A stretch of 64,000 bases of DNA from an uncultured Allorhizobium sp. (GTDB lineage Bacteria; Pseudomonadota; Alphaproteobacteria; Rhizobiales; Rhizobiaceae), in assembly GCA_958439205.1 (NCBI GenBank), contig OY288189.1:3859001-3923000 (forward strand), given 5' to 3'. The notes below the pieces were generated by a model. It saw nothing but the letters and a program-made list of their open reading frames with translations, did not search any database and had not been told where the DNA came from. Both the position numbers and the translations under genes were made by a program. The stretch's first letter is position 1. Every line of letters starts with the position of its first letter. This document shows positions 17,431 through 25,427 of this stretch, piece by piece.

Positions 17431-17796
17431 TCAACCGGCAATCAGGACAGCGATAATGGCGAGGGCAGCGGGAAGCGCCTGGATGACGAAGATCTTCCGC
17501 GAGGCCGTTGCACCCCCATATAGGCCGGCGACCAGCACGCAGCCAAGGAAAAACAACTGAATTTGAGTGCCGACGGCAACATCCGGGTGCAGCAGGCCCC
17601 AGATCAGGCCGGCGGCGAGGAAGCCGTTGTAGAGGCCCTGGTTGGCCGCCATCACCTTGGTCGCTTCCGCCTGCTCGGGCTTCATGCCGAAGGCGCGGCG
17701 CCCGGTCGGGGTGGTCCAGAGGAACATCTCGAGGATCAGAATGTAGATGTGTTCGAGCGCGACGAGCGCCACCAGCGTAGAGGCGAGATAGGACAT
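17431..17796 (-). CDS. DUF1304 membrane protein
   Basis: The 121-residue integral membrane protein has about four hydrophobic helices. It begins SYLASTLVALVALEHIYILILEMFLW, with TPTGRRAFGMKPEQAEATKVMAANQGLYNGFLAAGLIWG next, the strong DUF1304 signature. Function is unknown. It ends immediately in front of ispH, with stop and start within ten bases, and probably shares its transcript. Confidence 0.9.
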   Translation of the reverse strand: MSYLASTLVALVALEHIYILILEMFLWTTPTGRRAFGMKPEQAEATKVMAANQGLYNGFLAAGLIWGLLHPDVAVGTQIQLFFLGCVLVAGLYGGATASRKIFVIQALPAALAIIAVLIAG

Positions 17797-17867
17797 GCAG
17801 TTTCCCCGACACGGCGGTCTATTCGCCGTCTTCATCCGGTCCTTCTAGCGGAAAATCTTCCGTGGCT

Positions 17868-18629
17868 CTATCGGGATTTCCGACGGATCAGGCCTGCAAG
17901 CACGACCGCAACCAGGGCAAAGGCAAGGCCGTACCACGTGATGACATATTGCAGGTGGTTGTTGGGCAGGTCGATCTGGGTCACGCCACCCTTGGGCAGG
18001 CCGCCTGCGACCGGTGTCGAATCGGCGTCGAGGAAGAAGGGCAGGACGCGGTCTGCCGGCAGATCGACGGAAGCCGCCATGCGGGTGCGGTCCTTCCAGT
18101 AGAAGATGTTTGCCGTCTCGTCATTGTCCGGAACCAGCGAAGACGGCTTTTCGGTCAGTTCTGCCCGGGCGAGACCCGTGATCGTCTGCTCGCCCTCGAC
18201 CACGCTCTCTGGGCGGGTTGCAGGATCCTTGCGGTCGTAGGGGACAAAGCCCCTGTTAACGAAGAGGTAGCGCCCGTCGGCAAGCTCGAGCGGCGTGTAG
18301 AGGTAAAAGCCCGACTGGCCCTGGAAGGTTGCGAGGAAGTGGCGTTCCTTGTCGTTCAGGTAACGACCGCTCGCCGTTGCATGGCGATAATCGACCGCTT
18401 CCCCTGCTGCCAGCAGCCGTTCCAGCTCAGCGATATCGACGGGTGCTGCGGTGCTGCGTTGCTGGATGTCGGCAAGCAGGGCTTCCTTCCAGTGCAGGCG
18501 ATTGACCTGCCAGGTGCCGAGCGACAGGAGGATGACAAGCGCTGCGGGAACGAGCACCAGGGCAATCCAGAAACGCCAGGTGCGGCGGCCGGTCACGCTC
18601 CCCTCGCCCATGCCCTCACCCATGCCCAT
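17868..18629 (-). CDS. SURF1-family cytochrome oxidase assembly protein
   Basis: SURF1 proteins assist haem a insertion into subunit I of the aa3 oxidase. The protein of about 253 residues has two membrane helices, one N-terminal (FWIALVLVPAALVILLSLGTWQVNRLHWK) and one C-terminal (TWYGLAFALVAVVLAGL), with the periplasmic core between. NRGFVPYDRK and PNNHLQYVITWYG are family motifs. The start is uncertain: GTG 18638, ATG 18629 or a GTG just before TGRRTWRFW are all in frame, and the first two add a Met-Gly-Glu repeat. It follows the DUF983 gene with the ends touching. Confidence 0.9.
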   Translation of the reverse strand: MGMGEGMGEGSVTGRRTWRFWIALVLVPAALVILLSLGTWQVNRLHWKEALLADIQQRSTAAPVDIAELERLLAAGEAVDYRHATASGRYLNDKERHFLATFQGQSGFYLYTPLELADGRYLFVNRGFVPYDRKDPATRPESVVEGEQTITGLARAELTEKPSSLVPDNDETANIFYWKDRTRMAASVDLPADRVLPFFLDADSTPVAGGLPKGGVTQIDLPNNHLQYVITWYGLAFALVAVVLAGLIRRKSR

Positions 18630-18630
18630 G

Positions 18631-19014
18631 TCAGCCACGGTCGATGACCCCTTGCGAGGCGTTGTGCTTGTATTGGAGGGCAATCAGCAAAGCTTTCAGG
18701 AAGCGCATCAGCCAGAGGGTGAGCGCTACGCCGAGCGGCGCGAAGACGAGGATGTGGAGCCACATCGAGGGCTGATAGGTGAGTTCCACCCAGACTGCGA
18801 AACCAACGACCAGAAGGTCGGCAAGCAGGATGACGAAGATTGCCGGGCCATCGCCCGCATCCACCCAGGAGAGATTAAGGCCGCAGGAATTGCAGCGGGC
18901 CTTCGGCTTGGTGAAACCGTCAAACAGCTTGCCGTTGCCGCAGCGCGGGCAGGACGCCGTCAGCGCCGCCTTGACCGGATCAACCGGCGGAAATTTCGCT
19001 TCGTCTTCGGTCAT
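18631..19014 (-). CDS. DUF983 protein with zinc-ribbon and membrane helices
   Basis: The 127-residue protein has a zinc-ribbon-like pair (CPRCGNGKLFDGF and CNSCGLNLSW) followed by two membrane helices (AIFVILLADLLVVGFAVWV and LHILVFAPLGVALTLWLMRFL). In alphaproteobacteria DUF983 genes lie beside ctaE and SURF1, as here, which suggests a role in oxidase biogenesis; no activity is known. ATG 19014 starts the conserved MTEDEAKFPPVDP segment. Confidence 0.9.
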   Translation of the reverse strand: MTEDEAKFPPVDPVKAALTASCPRCGNGKLFDGFTKPKARCNSCGLNLSWVDAGDGPAIFVILLADLLVVGFAVWVELTYQPSMWLHILVFAPLGVALTLWLMRFLKALLIALQYKHNASQGVIDRG

Positions 19015-19106
19015 AGGCTCTCTCCTGTTTGATGCGGCTCGTCCCCGGCAAACCCATAGAGCATGAGAGGGTTCCGTCCCAGTGCCCGATCGTCGCATCG
19101 CTGAAA

Positions 19107-19133
19107 ACACAAAGGGCGGCTTTCGCCGCCCTC
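19107..19133 (-). terminator. Rho-independent terminator after ctaE
   Basis: Read on the minus strand, AGGGCGGC-GAAA-GCCGCCCT forms an 8-bp stem with a tetraloop followed by a T-rich TTGTGTTTT. It should end or weaken transcription of the oxidase genes before the DUF983-SURF1 pair. Confidence 0.8.
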
Positions 19134-19152
19134 TGATCAAAACCTGCCCGGG

Positions 19153-20028
19153 TTAGTGGGCGAGCGGTGCGCCCCAGTCGCCCCAGATATAAATGGCGAA
19201 GAAGAGGAACAGCCAGACGACGTCAACGAAGTGCCAGTACCAGGCGGCAGCTTCGAAGCCGAAATGCTGCTGCGGGGTGAAGTGGCCGGCGAGCGCACGG
19301 AACAGGCAGACGATCAGGAAGATCGTGCCGACCAGAACGTGGAAGCCGTGGAAGCCGGTCGCCATGAAGAAGGTTGCGCCGTAGATCGAATTCTTGAAGT
19401 CGAACGGCGAGTGCATGTACTCGTAGGCCTGGACGAACGAGAACAGGATGCCGAGCACGACCGTCAGTGCGAGGCCGGAGACCAGGCCCTTGCGATCATT
19501 GTGGAGCATCGCATGGTGCGCCCAGGTCACGCAGGTGCCGGACAGCAGCAGGATGACGGTGTTGTAGAGCGGCAGGTGCCAGGGATCGACAACCTCGATG
19601 CCCTGCGGCGGCCAGGTGCCACCGGTAAACTCAACGCGGCTTGCCTGGATCGCTTCGTTGGCGAAGAGGCTGGCGTCGAAGAAGGCCCAGAACCAGGCGA
19701 CGAAGAACATCACTTCAGACGCGATGAACATGATCATGCCGTAACGCAGATGCAGCGAGACGACCCGGGTGTGGTGGCCTTCGTGGGCTTCCTTGATGGT
19801 ATCGGCCCACCAGGCGAACATCGTGAAGAGCACGATGGCGAGGCCGATGTAGAAGAGCCACGGGCTGGCGAAGTTGACGCCGAACAGGTTCAGCGAGCCG
19901 CCATTCAGGTAGCGCATGTAGCCAACGCCACCGAAGGTGAGGACGAAGGCGCCGATCGAGGCCAGGAGCGGCCATGGGCTCGGATCGATGATGTGGTAGT
20001 CGTGGTTCTTCTGGTGCGCTTCGGCCAT
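19153..20028 (-). CDS. ctaE: Cytochrome c oxidase subunit III
   Basis: The 291-residue seven-helix subunit of the aa3-type oxidase begins MAEAHQKNHDYHIIDPSPWPLLASIG. Family signatures include WWADTIKEAHEGHHT, ASEVMFFVAWFWAFFDASL, GTCVTWAHHAM and TGFHGFHVLVGTIFL. Subunit III stabilises the core and is near the D-channel proton entry. It is the last structural gene of the cluster and is 55 bases downstream of ctaG. Confidence 0.98.
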   Translation of the reverse strand: MAEAHQKNHDYHIIDPSPWPLLASIGAFVLTFGGVGYMRYLNGGSLNLFGVNFASPWLFYIGLAIVLFTMFAWWADTIKEAHEGHHTRVVSLHLRYGMIMFIASEVMFFVAWFWAFFDASLFANEAIQASRVEFTGGTWPPQGIEVVDPWHLPLYNTVILLLSGTCVTWAHHAMLHNDRKGLVSGLALTVVLGILFSFVQAYEYMHSPFDFKNSIYGATFFMATGFHGFHVLVGTIFLIVCLFRALAGHFTPQQHFGFEAAAWYWHFVDVVWLFLFFAIYIWGDWGAPLAH

Positions 20029-20083
20029 TTCAGCAATCCCCGAATGTCAATTTCATTACGAGTTCCGGCGAACCGGAGCCCTC

Positions 20084-20692
20084 TCACAGTTTCGGCTGTT
20101 CCTTGTCTTCACCGACCGACAATGCGGCCACCGGCTCCTGATCATCGCGCGGATAGAAGGTGTAAGACAGGGTAATCGTTCCGATGCCCTTTGTCTCTTC
20201 CGCCTCGACGATGGCGGGATCGACGAAGAAGACGACCGGCATTTCCAGTGTTTCGCCCGGCTGCAACGTGGTCTTGGTGAAGCAGAAGCACTGGACCTTG
20301 TTGAAGTAGGCACCGGCTTCGCCGGGGGTGACGTTGAAGATCGCCTCGCCGGTGACCGGATGGGGCGAATTGTTCGTCGCGGTGTAAGTGATCTGGACGG
20401 TTTCTCCGATCTTCGGCGTCACCTTCTTGTCGACCGCCTTGAAATCCCAGTTCAGACCGGGAGAGGCATTGGCATCGAAGGTCACGTTGATCGTGCGGTC
20501 GAGCACGACGTCGGACACCTGCTCGACGCGCTGGGTCGTGCCACCGTAACCGGTGACCTGGCAGAAAAGCTGGTAGAGCGGCACAGCCGCATAGGCCATG
20601 CCGACCATGGCGCCAACGAAGACGACGCAGGCGCTCGCCACGCCGAGATTGCGGCGGCTGGATTGCTGGATATGGTCGTTCGATTCGGTCAC
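20084..20692 (-). CDS. ctaG: Cytochrome c oxidase assembly protein Cox11/CtaG
   Basis: The 202-residue protein has one N-terminal membrane anchor (VASACVVFVGAMVGMAYAAVPLYQLFCQ) and a periplasmic immunoglobulin-like domain carrying the copper site KVQCFCFTKTTLQPGE. Cox11 delivers copper to the CuB centre of subunit I. The start is GTG 20692, supported by GAGG eight bases upstream. It lies 13 bases after coxF in the oxidase operon. Confidence 0.97.
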   Translation of the reverse strand: MTESNDHIQQSSRRNLGVASACVVFVGAMVGMAYAAVPLYQLFCQVTGYGGTTQRVEQVSDVVLDRTINVTFDANASPGLNWDFKAVDKKVTPKIGETVQITYTATNNSPHPVTGEAIFNVTPGEAGAYFNKVQCFCFTKTTLQPGETLEMPVVFFVDPAIVEAEETKGIGTITLSYTFYPRDDQEPVAALSVGEDKEQPKL

Positions 20693-20705
20693 GATCTTTG
20701 CCTCG

Positions 20706-20843
20706 TCAGCCCACGTTGCCGATCTTGATGATGGTCACGACATAGAAGATCACGACGAGAGCCGCGAGCACGACGCCGAGAGCGATGTTGCGGCCACGGC
20801 GCGACTTGCGCTGCTTGTCGTTGAGTTGAACGGTTTCGATCAC
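20706..20843 (-). CDS. coxF: CoxF-like small membrane protein
   Basis: This tiny gene encodes 45 residues: a basic N-terminal part (KQRKSRRGRN) and one membrane helix (IALGVVLAALVVIFYVVTII). It starts with GTG at 20843, overlapping the ctaB stop (GTGA). A small single-helix protein at this position between ctaB and ctaG is normal in rhizobia and is called CoxF. It probably belongs to oxidase assembly, but its role is undefined. Confidence 0.8.
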   Translation of the reverse strand: MIETVQLNDKQRKSRRGRNIALGVVLAALVVIFYVVTIIKIGNVG

Positions 20844-21796
20844 AGGGCACCTCCGAGCGAGCCGACAAACGGCGCGAGGTAGAAATCGATCATCAAGGCC
20901 GCGAACATCGCGAAGAGATAGAAGATCGAATAGGCGAAGAGCTTCTTGGCCGGCACCATCTTTTCGTCGCCGTCGGCCATGCGCCAGACGGCGATGGAAC
21001 AGTGCACGAAATAGGCGCCGAGCAGACCGGCGACAACGCCGTAACCGAGCGAAGCAAGGCCGGTGAAAGTCGGCAGAACACCGGTGACGGCGGTCAGCAC
21101 GGCATAGACGGCGATCTGGCGTTTGGTTGAGGGAATGCCGGCGACATTCGGCATCATGGGCACGCCGACGGCGCCGTAGTCCTTCATCTTGAACATGGCG
21201 AGCGCCCAGAAATGCGCCGGCGTCCAGAGGAAGATGATCATGAACATGATGACGCTGTCGAGGGCCACGCCACCGGTGACGCATGCCCAGCCAACCATAG
21301 GCGGAAAGGCGCCGGCTGCACCGCCGATGACGATGTTCTGCGGCGTCGAGCGCTTCAGCCACATCGTGTAGACGACAGCGTAAAAGAAGATGGTGAAGGC
21401 GAGCAGGAATGCCGCGAACCAATTGACCGCAAGGCCGAGAATGCCGACGGAAAAGACCGAGAGGACCAGACCGAAAGCCAGCGCCTCATGCGGCGTCACA
21501 CGGCCGGCCGGAACAGGACGGGTCGCGGTCCGCGTCATGATCGCGTCGATGTCGGCGTCGTACCACATGTTCAGCGCGCCCGAGGCGCCAGCGCCGACAG
21601 CGATACAGAGAATCGCGATGAAACCAAGGAACGGGTTGATCTCGCCGGGTGCGAGCAGCAGGCCGGCCAGCGCCGTGAACACGACGAGCGACATGACACG
21701 CGGCTTCAGAAGCGCGAAGAAATCGCGGGGGCCGGCTTCGGAGAGGCGTACCTCACCTTCCATGCCGAAAACGTCGCGACTGTCGATAACCGTCAT
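20840..21796 (-). CDS. ctaB: Protoheme IX farnesyltransferase (haem O synthase)
   Basis: The 318-residue integral membrane UbiA-family prenyltransferase converts haem b to haem O for the oxidase. The catalytic aspartate-rich loop is NMWYDADIDAIMTRTATRPVPAGRV, and a second loop lies near YTMWLKRSTPQNIVIGGAAGA. About nine hydrophobic segments are present. The stop overlaps the coxF start by four bases, and 93 bases separate it from ctaD upstream. Confidence 0.97.
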   Translation of the reverse strand: MTVIDSRDVFGMEGEVRLSEAGPRDFFALLKPRVMSLVVFTALAGLLLAPGEINPFLGFIAILCIAVGAGASGALNMWYDADIDAIMTRTATRPVPAGRVTPHEALAFGLVLSVFSVGILGLAVNWFAAFLLAFTIFFYAVVYTMWLKRSTPQNIVIGGAAGAFPPMVGWACVTGGVALDSVIMFMIIFLWTPAHFWALAMFKMKDYGAVGVPMMPNVAGIPSTKRQIAVYAVLTAVTGVLPTFTGLASLGYGVVAGLLGAYFVHCSIAVWRMADGDEKMVPAKKLFAYSIFYLFAMFAALMIDFYLAPFVGSLGGAL

Positions 21797-21889
21797 ATTC
21801 TCGAATTCCGTCTTGCTTGCTGTTTTGTCGAGCGCCGCGATCCCCTGGACCGCGGCGCCCGAACTTGTTCATGTGAGCCCTTGAGCGGC

Positions 21890-23557
21890 TTACTTGATCT
21901 TCGGCAGCTGTTCCCACTGGTGGTACGGCGGCGGCGAAGACAGCTGCCATTCCAGCGTGGTCGCACCTTCACCCCAGGGGTTGTCGCCGGCGACGCGCTT
22001 CTTGGCGAAGGCTTCGAAGACGCCGTAGAGGAAGACGAGAACCGCGAAGGCCGAGATGTAGGAGCCGATCGACGAGACATAGTTCCAGCCGGCATAGGCA
22101 TCCGGATAGTCGATGTAGCGGCGCGGCATGCCGGCGAGGCCGAGGAAGTGCTGCGGGAAGAACACCAGGTTCACGCCGACGAACATGACCCAGAAGTGCA
22201 GCTTGCCGACGAACTCGTTGTACATGTAGCCGGTGATCTTCGGGAACCAGTAGTACCAGCCGGCGAAGATCGCGAAGACGGCGCCGAGAGACAGAACGTA
22301 GTGGAAGTGGGCCACGACGTAATAGGTGTCATGCAGCGAACGGTCGAGACCGGCATTGGCGAGCTGGACGCCCGTCACGCCACCGACGGTGAACAGGAAA
22401 ATGAAGCCGATCGCCCAGACCATAGGGGTCTTGAAGGTCAGCGAACCACCCCACATCGTCGCGATCCAGGAGAAGATCTTGATGCCGGTCGGCACCGCAA
22501 TGACCATGGTTGCGAAGAGGAAGTAACGCTGGGCCGAAAGCGACAGGCCAACCGTGTACATGTGGTGAGCCCAGACGACGAAGCCGACGGCGCCGATACC
22601 GACCATGGCATAGGCCATGCCGAGGTAACCGAAGACCGGCTTCTTCGAGAAGGTCGAGATGATGTGGCTGACGATGCCGAAGCCGGGCAGGATCAGGATG
22701 TAGACTTCCGGGTGACCGAAGAACCAGAACAGGTGCTGATACAGAATCGGGTCACCACCGCCTTCGGGCGAGAAGAAGGTCGTGCCGAAGTTACGGTCGG
22801 TCAGCAGCATGGTGATGCCGCCGGCGAGAACCGGGAGCGACAAAAGAAGCAGGAATGCGGTGACGAGCACGGCCCAGGCGAAGAGCGGCATCTTGTGGAT
22901 GGTCATGCCCGGAGCGCGCATGTTCAGGATCGTGGTGATGAAGTTGATCGCACCGAGGATCGAGGACGCGCCGGAAACGTGGAGCGCGAAGATCGCAAGG
23001 TCAACAGCCGGACCGGGCTGACCCGAGGTCGCAAGCGGCGGATAGAGCGTCCAGCCACCACCGACGCCGTAAGCGCCTGCCGGACCTTCGACGAACATCG
23101 AGAGCACGAGCAGCAGGAAGGCCGGCACGATCAGCCAGAAGGAGATGTTGTTGAGGCGCGGGAAGGCCATATCCGGAGCGCCGATCATGATCGGGATCAT
23201 CCAGTTGGCAAAGCCGCCGATCAGCGCAGGCATAACCATGAAGAAGATCATGATCAGGGCGTGGGCCGTCGTGAAGACGTTGTACATGTGCTTGCCGCCA
23301 TCGATGGCAGCATCACCTTCGAAACCGTAGACCATCTGGGCCAGACCGTGGAAGATCTGGATGCCCGGGTCCTGGAGCTCCATACGCATGGCAACCGAGA
23401 GAGCGGCACCGATGATACCCGCCACGATCGCGAAGATCAGGTAGAGGGTGCCGATGTCCTTATGGTTGGTCGACAGGAACCAGCGGGCGAAGAAGCCCGG
23501 CTTATGGTCGTGATGTGCGCCATGCGCGTGTTCGTCGTGGGCAACAGAGCCAGCCAT
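21890..23557 (-). CDS. ctaD: Cytochrome c oxidase subunit I
   Basis: The 555-residue catalytic subunit has twelve helices and binds haem a, haem a3 and CuB. Seen in sequence are STNHKDIGTLYLIF at the start, WFFGHPEVYILILPGFG (CuB ligand and the cross-linked tyrosine), WAHHMYTVGL, and HDTYYVVAHFHYVLSLG with the haem ligands. ATG 23557 is preferred over GTG 23566 because AGGAG lies at the right distance. The N-terminus is rich in histidine (HDEHAHGAHHDH). It directly follows ctaC with a 14-base gap. Confidence 0.98.
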   Translation of the reverse strand: MAGSVAHDEHAHGAHHDHKPGFFARWFLSTNHKDIGTLYLIFAIVAGIIGAALSVAMRMELQDPGIQIFHGLAQMVYGFEGDAAIDGGKHMYNVFTTAHALIMIFFMVMPALIGGFANWMIPIMIGAPDMAFPRLNNISFWLIVPAFLLLVLSMFVEGPAGAYGVGGGWTLYPPLATSGQPGPAVDLAIFALHVSGASSILGAINFITTILNMRAPGMTIHKMPLFAWAVLVTAFLLLLSLPVLAGGITMLLTDRNFGTTFFSPEGGGDPILYQHLFWFFGHPEVYILILPGFGIVSHIISTFSKKPVFGYLGMAYAMVGIGAVGFVVWAHHMYTVGLSLSAQRYFLFATMVIAVPTGIKIFSWIATMWGGSLTFKTPMVWAIGFIFLFTVGGVTGVQLANAGLDRSLHDTYYVVAHFHYVLSLGAVFAIFAGWYYWFPKITGYMYNEFVGKLHFWVMFVGVNLVFFPQHFLGLAGMPRRYIDYPDAYAGWNYVSSIGSYISAFAVLVFLYGVFEAFAKKRVAGDNPWGEGATTLEWQLSSPPPYHQWEQLPKIK

Positions 23558-23571
23558 TGTCTGCACTCCTC

Positions 23572-24456
23572 TCAGTTCGTGATGTTTTCAGCTGTCTGGA
23601 CGGCGGCGGGAGCGCCATCGACAGCAGCCATGAGAGCGCGATTGGCGCCGGAGAGATCCGAGGTCGCGGCCTGCAGCCAGGTCGCGTACTGCTCGTCGGT
23701 CACGACGCGGATCGCGATCGGCATGAACGCATGGTCCTTGCCGCACAATTCCGAACACTGGCCGTAATACAGACCTTCACGGTCGGCGCGGAACCAGGTT
23801 TCGTTCAGACGGCCCGGGATGGCGTCGATCTTGATGCCGAAGGCCGGCATTGCGAAGGCGTGAATGACGTCGGTCGGGGCTGCGGTGACCAGCAGACGAA
23901 CGGTCTTGCCGACGGGAACGACGACTTCGTTATCCACAGCCAGCAGGCGCGGGTAACGGGCAACGTCTTCCTTGCCGATGGCGGCGCGGTCGGTTTCCTT
24001 CAGCATGTAGCTGTCGAAGGACACGGCCTGCTCACCTTCATACTCATAAGACCACAGCCACTGGGTGGCGGTCGCCTTGATGGTGATGTCGGGGTTTTCC
24101 GGCATCTTGAGCTGGTAGGTCAGCAGGTTGAAGGACGGGATCGCAATCGCGAAGAGAATGAGAACCGGAGCAACCGTCCAGACGATCTCGATCGCCGTGT
24201 TGTGGCTCGTCTTCGACGGCACCGGATTGGCGGCAGCGCGGAACTTGACGACCACGAGGATCAGAAGCATCAGAACGAAGATGGTGATCGGAACGATGAA
24301 CCACAGTGTGTACTGCTCGAACCAGCTGTTGAACTCCATGATGGAGGTGGCTGGTTCCTGCATACCCATCTGCCAGGGCTTCGGCTGATCGGCGAAGCCT
24401 ACAGAAGCGAAAAGCAGACAGGCCAAAGCGGCCAAGGCTGCATAGGTTCTCTTCAT
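23572..24456 (-). CDS. ctaC: Cytochrome c oxidase subunit II
   Basis: The 294-residue subunit has a signal peptide (to about residue 23, SVGFADQP), two membrane helices, and a periplasmic cupredoxin domain with the binuclear CuA site in YYGQCSELCGKDHAFMPI. The WLWSYEYEG aromatic patch for cytochrome c electron entry is present. ATG 24456 is taken over an upstream start at 24513 because the signal peptide begins here. An FNR-type box lies 25 bases upstream. Confidence 0.98.
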   Translation of the reverse strand: MKRTYAALAALACLLFASVGFADQPKPWQMGMQEPATSIMEFNSWFEQYTLWFIVPITIFVLMLLILVVVKFRAAANPVPSKTSHNTAIEIVWTVAPVLILFAIAIPSFNLLTYQLKMPENPDITIKATATQWLWSYEYEGEQAVSFDSYMLKETDRAAIGKEDVARYPRLLAVDNEVVVPVGKTVRLLVTAAPTDVIHAFAMPAFGIKIDAIPGRLNETWFRADREGLYYGQCSELCGKDHAFMPIAIRVVTDEQYATWLQAATSDLSGANRALMAAVDGAPAAVQTAENITN

Positions 24457-24785
24457 CACGGTTTGGTCTCCCACAAGCGCTTGATCCACATCAAACCATA
24501 GCGCAAAAATCATGCTAGTGTCGCCGTTTCAAATCACAGATTGGCCGCAATCGCAATACGCCCGGACGAAAGCCGGTGCGGCATTTTTGCGCTTCATCAA
24601 ATACATGCGACCTCGATGCACCGGCTTTAACCAGTTGGGGCACCATGAGGCGCATGATTGCGCTTCCACATCCAAAACGCAGTCCCAATTATGCCGTAGT
24701 CGGCCTTAAAACAGGCGTCGGGGCTTCCCATTTGCGCACCCCGACGACAAGAATGTCGGCAATGATTCGTTTTCCAGAGGTTTTC
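24457..24785. other. Divergent intergenic region ctaC / ialB
   Basis: These 329 bases hold the divergent promoters of the oxidase operon and ialB, and the FNR-type box at 24481-24494. In-frame extensions of ialB reach back through most of it but show no family features before ATG 24786. No RNA gene is apparent. Confidence 0.5.
24481..24494 (-). promoter_or_regulatory. FNR/FixK-type box upstream of ctaC
   Basis: TTGAT-CCAC-ATCAA is a perfect match to the FnrN/FixK consensus TTGAT-N4-ATCAA. It lies 25 bases before the ctaC ATG. A site this close to the gene more often represses than activates, which would fit shutting down the low-affinity aa3 oxidase when oxygen falls (inference). Confidence 0.7.
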
Positions 24786-25316
24786 ATGGGTCTGCCTAGA
24801 CTTGCCTGGTCCAGCCTGACCGCGAGCGCCGTGCTGATCGTCGCTCTCGCGACGCCGGCGCTGAGCCAGCAACCGCAACAACAGCCGGGTTCGATCCGCT
24901 CCAACCACGGGGCTTGGTCTGTCATCTGCGACAAGCCGGCCGGTGCATCCGAAGAGCAATGCGCTCTGATGCAGAACGTTATTGCCGAGGATCGTCCCGA
25001 AGTCGGGCTTTCCGTCGTCGTCTTGAAGACCGCTGACCGCAAGGCGCGCATCCTGCGCATTCTTGCTCCGCTCGGTGTTCTCCTCAAGGATGGCATGGAG
25101 CTCTTTGTCGACGGCAACAATATCGGTCGCGCCTATTTCACCCGCTGCTTCTCGGAAGGCTGCTATGTGGAAGTGGAGATCGACGAGGAACTGATGAAGA
25201 TCCTGCGCGCCGGCAAGGCTGCCGTGTTCGCACTGCGCGAATCCGCCGACCAGGACCGAGTCGGCATTCCGATCGAGCTTGCCGGCTTCGGCGAAGGTTA
25301 TGACAAGCTGCCCTGA
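24786..25316 (+). CDS. IalB-family (invasion-associated locus B) exported protein
   Basis: From ATG 24786, preceded by AGAGG at good spacing, the 176-residue protein has a signal peptide ending ATPALSQQ. The IalB domain follows: NHGAWSVICDKP, EQCALMQNV, RCFSEGCYVEVEIDEELM and an IPIELAGFGEG tail. Four cysteines probably form disulphides. The family was named for Bartonella IalB, linked to erythrocyte invasion, but it is widespread in free-living rhizobia, so no pathogenic role is implied. A terminator follows. Confidence 0.88.
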   Translation: MGLPRLAWSSLTASAVLIVALATPALSQQPQQQPGSIRSNHGAWSVICDKPAGASEEQCALMQNVIAEDRPEVGLSVVVLKTADRKARILRILAPLGVLLKDGMELFVDGNNIGRAYFTRCFSEGCYVEVEIDEELMKILRAGKAAVFALRESADQDRVGIPIELAGFGEGYDKLP

Positions 25317-25352
25317 GTGGCCGGTCGCCGGATCGTGATGACTTTATAGATG

Positions 25353-25383
25353 AGGGGCAAGTCCGGCGGGCTTGCCCCTTTTT
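25353..25383 (+). terminator. Rho-independent terminator after ialB
   Basis: AGGGGCAAG ... CTTGCCCCT forms a 9-bp stem, extendable inside the loop by GTCC/GG pairing, and is followed by five T. It ends 45 bases before the tldD start. Confidence 0.9.
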
Positions 25384-25427
25384 CGTTGCGCGCCTACATG
25401 CAGAGCCAGCGACCCAAGGAGACCCGC

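Noticed and set aside
21212..23767. An 851-codon plus-strand open frame opposite ctaB, ctaD and ctaC
   Set aside because: The opposite strand encodes complete oxidase proteins with catalytic residues; the plus frame is a low-complexity acidic/basic shadow.
24786..25316. Pathogenicity function for the IalB-family protein
   Set aside because: The family is widespread in non-pathogenic rhizobia; the name alone is not evidence of host-cell invasion.
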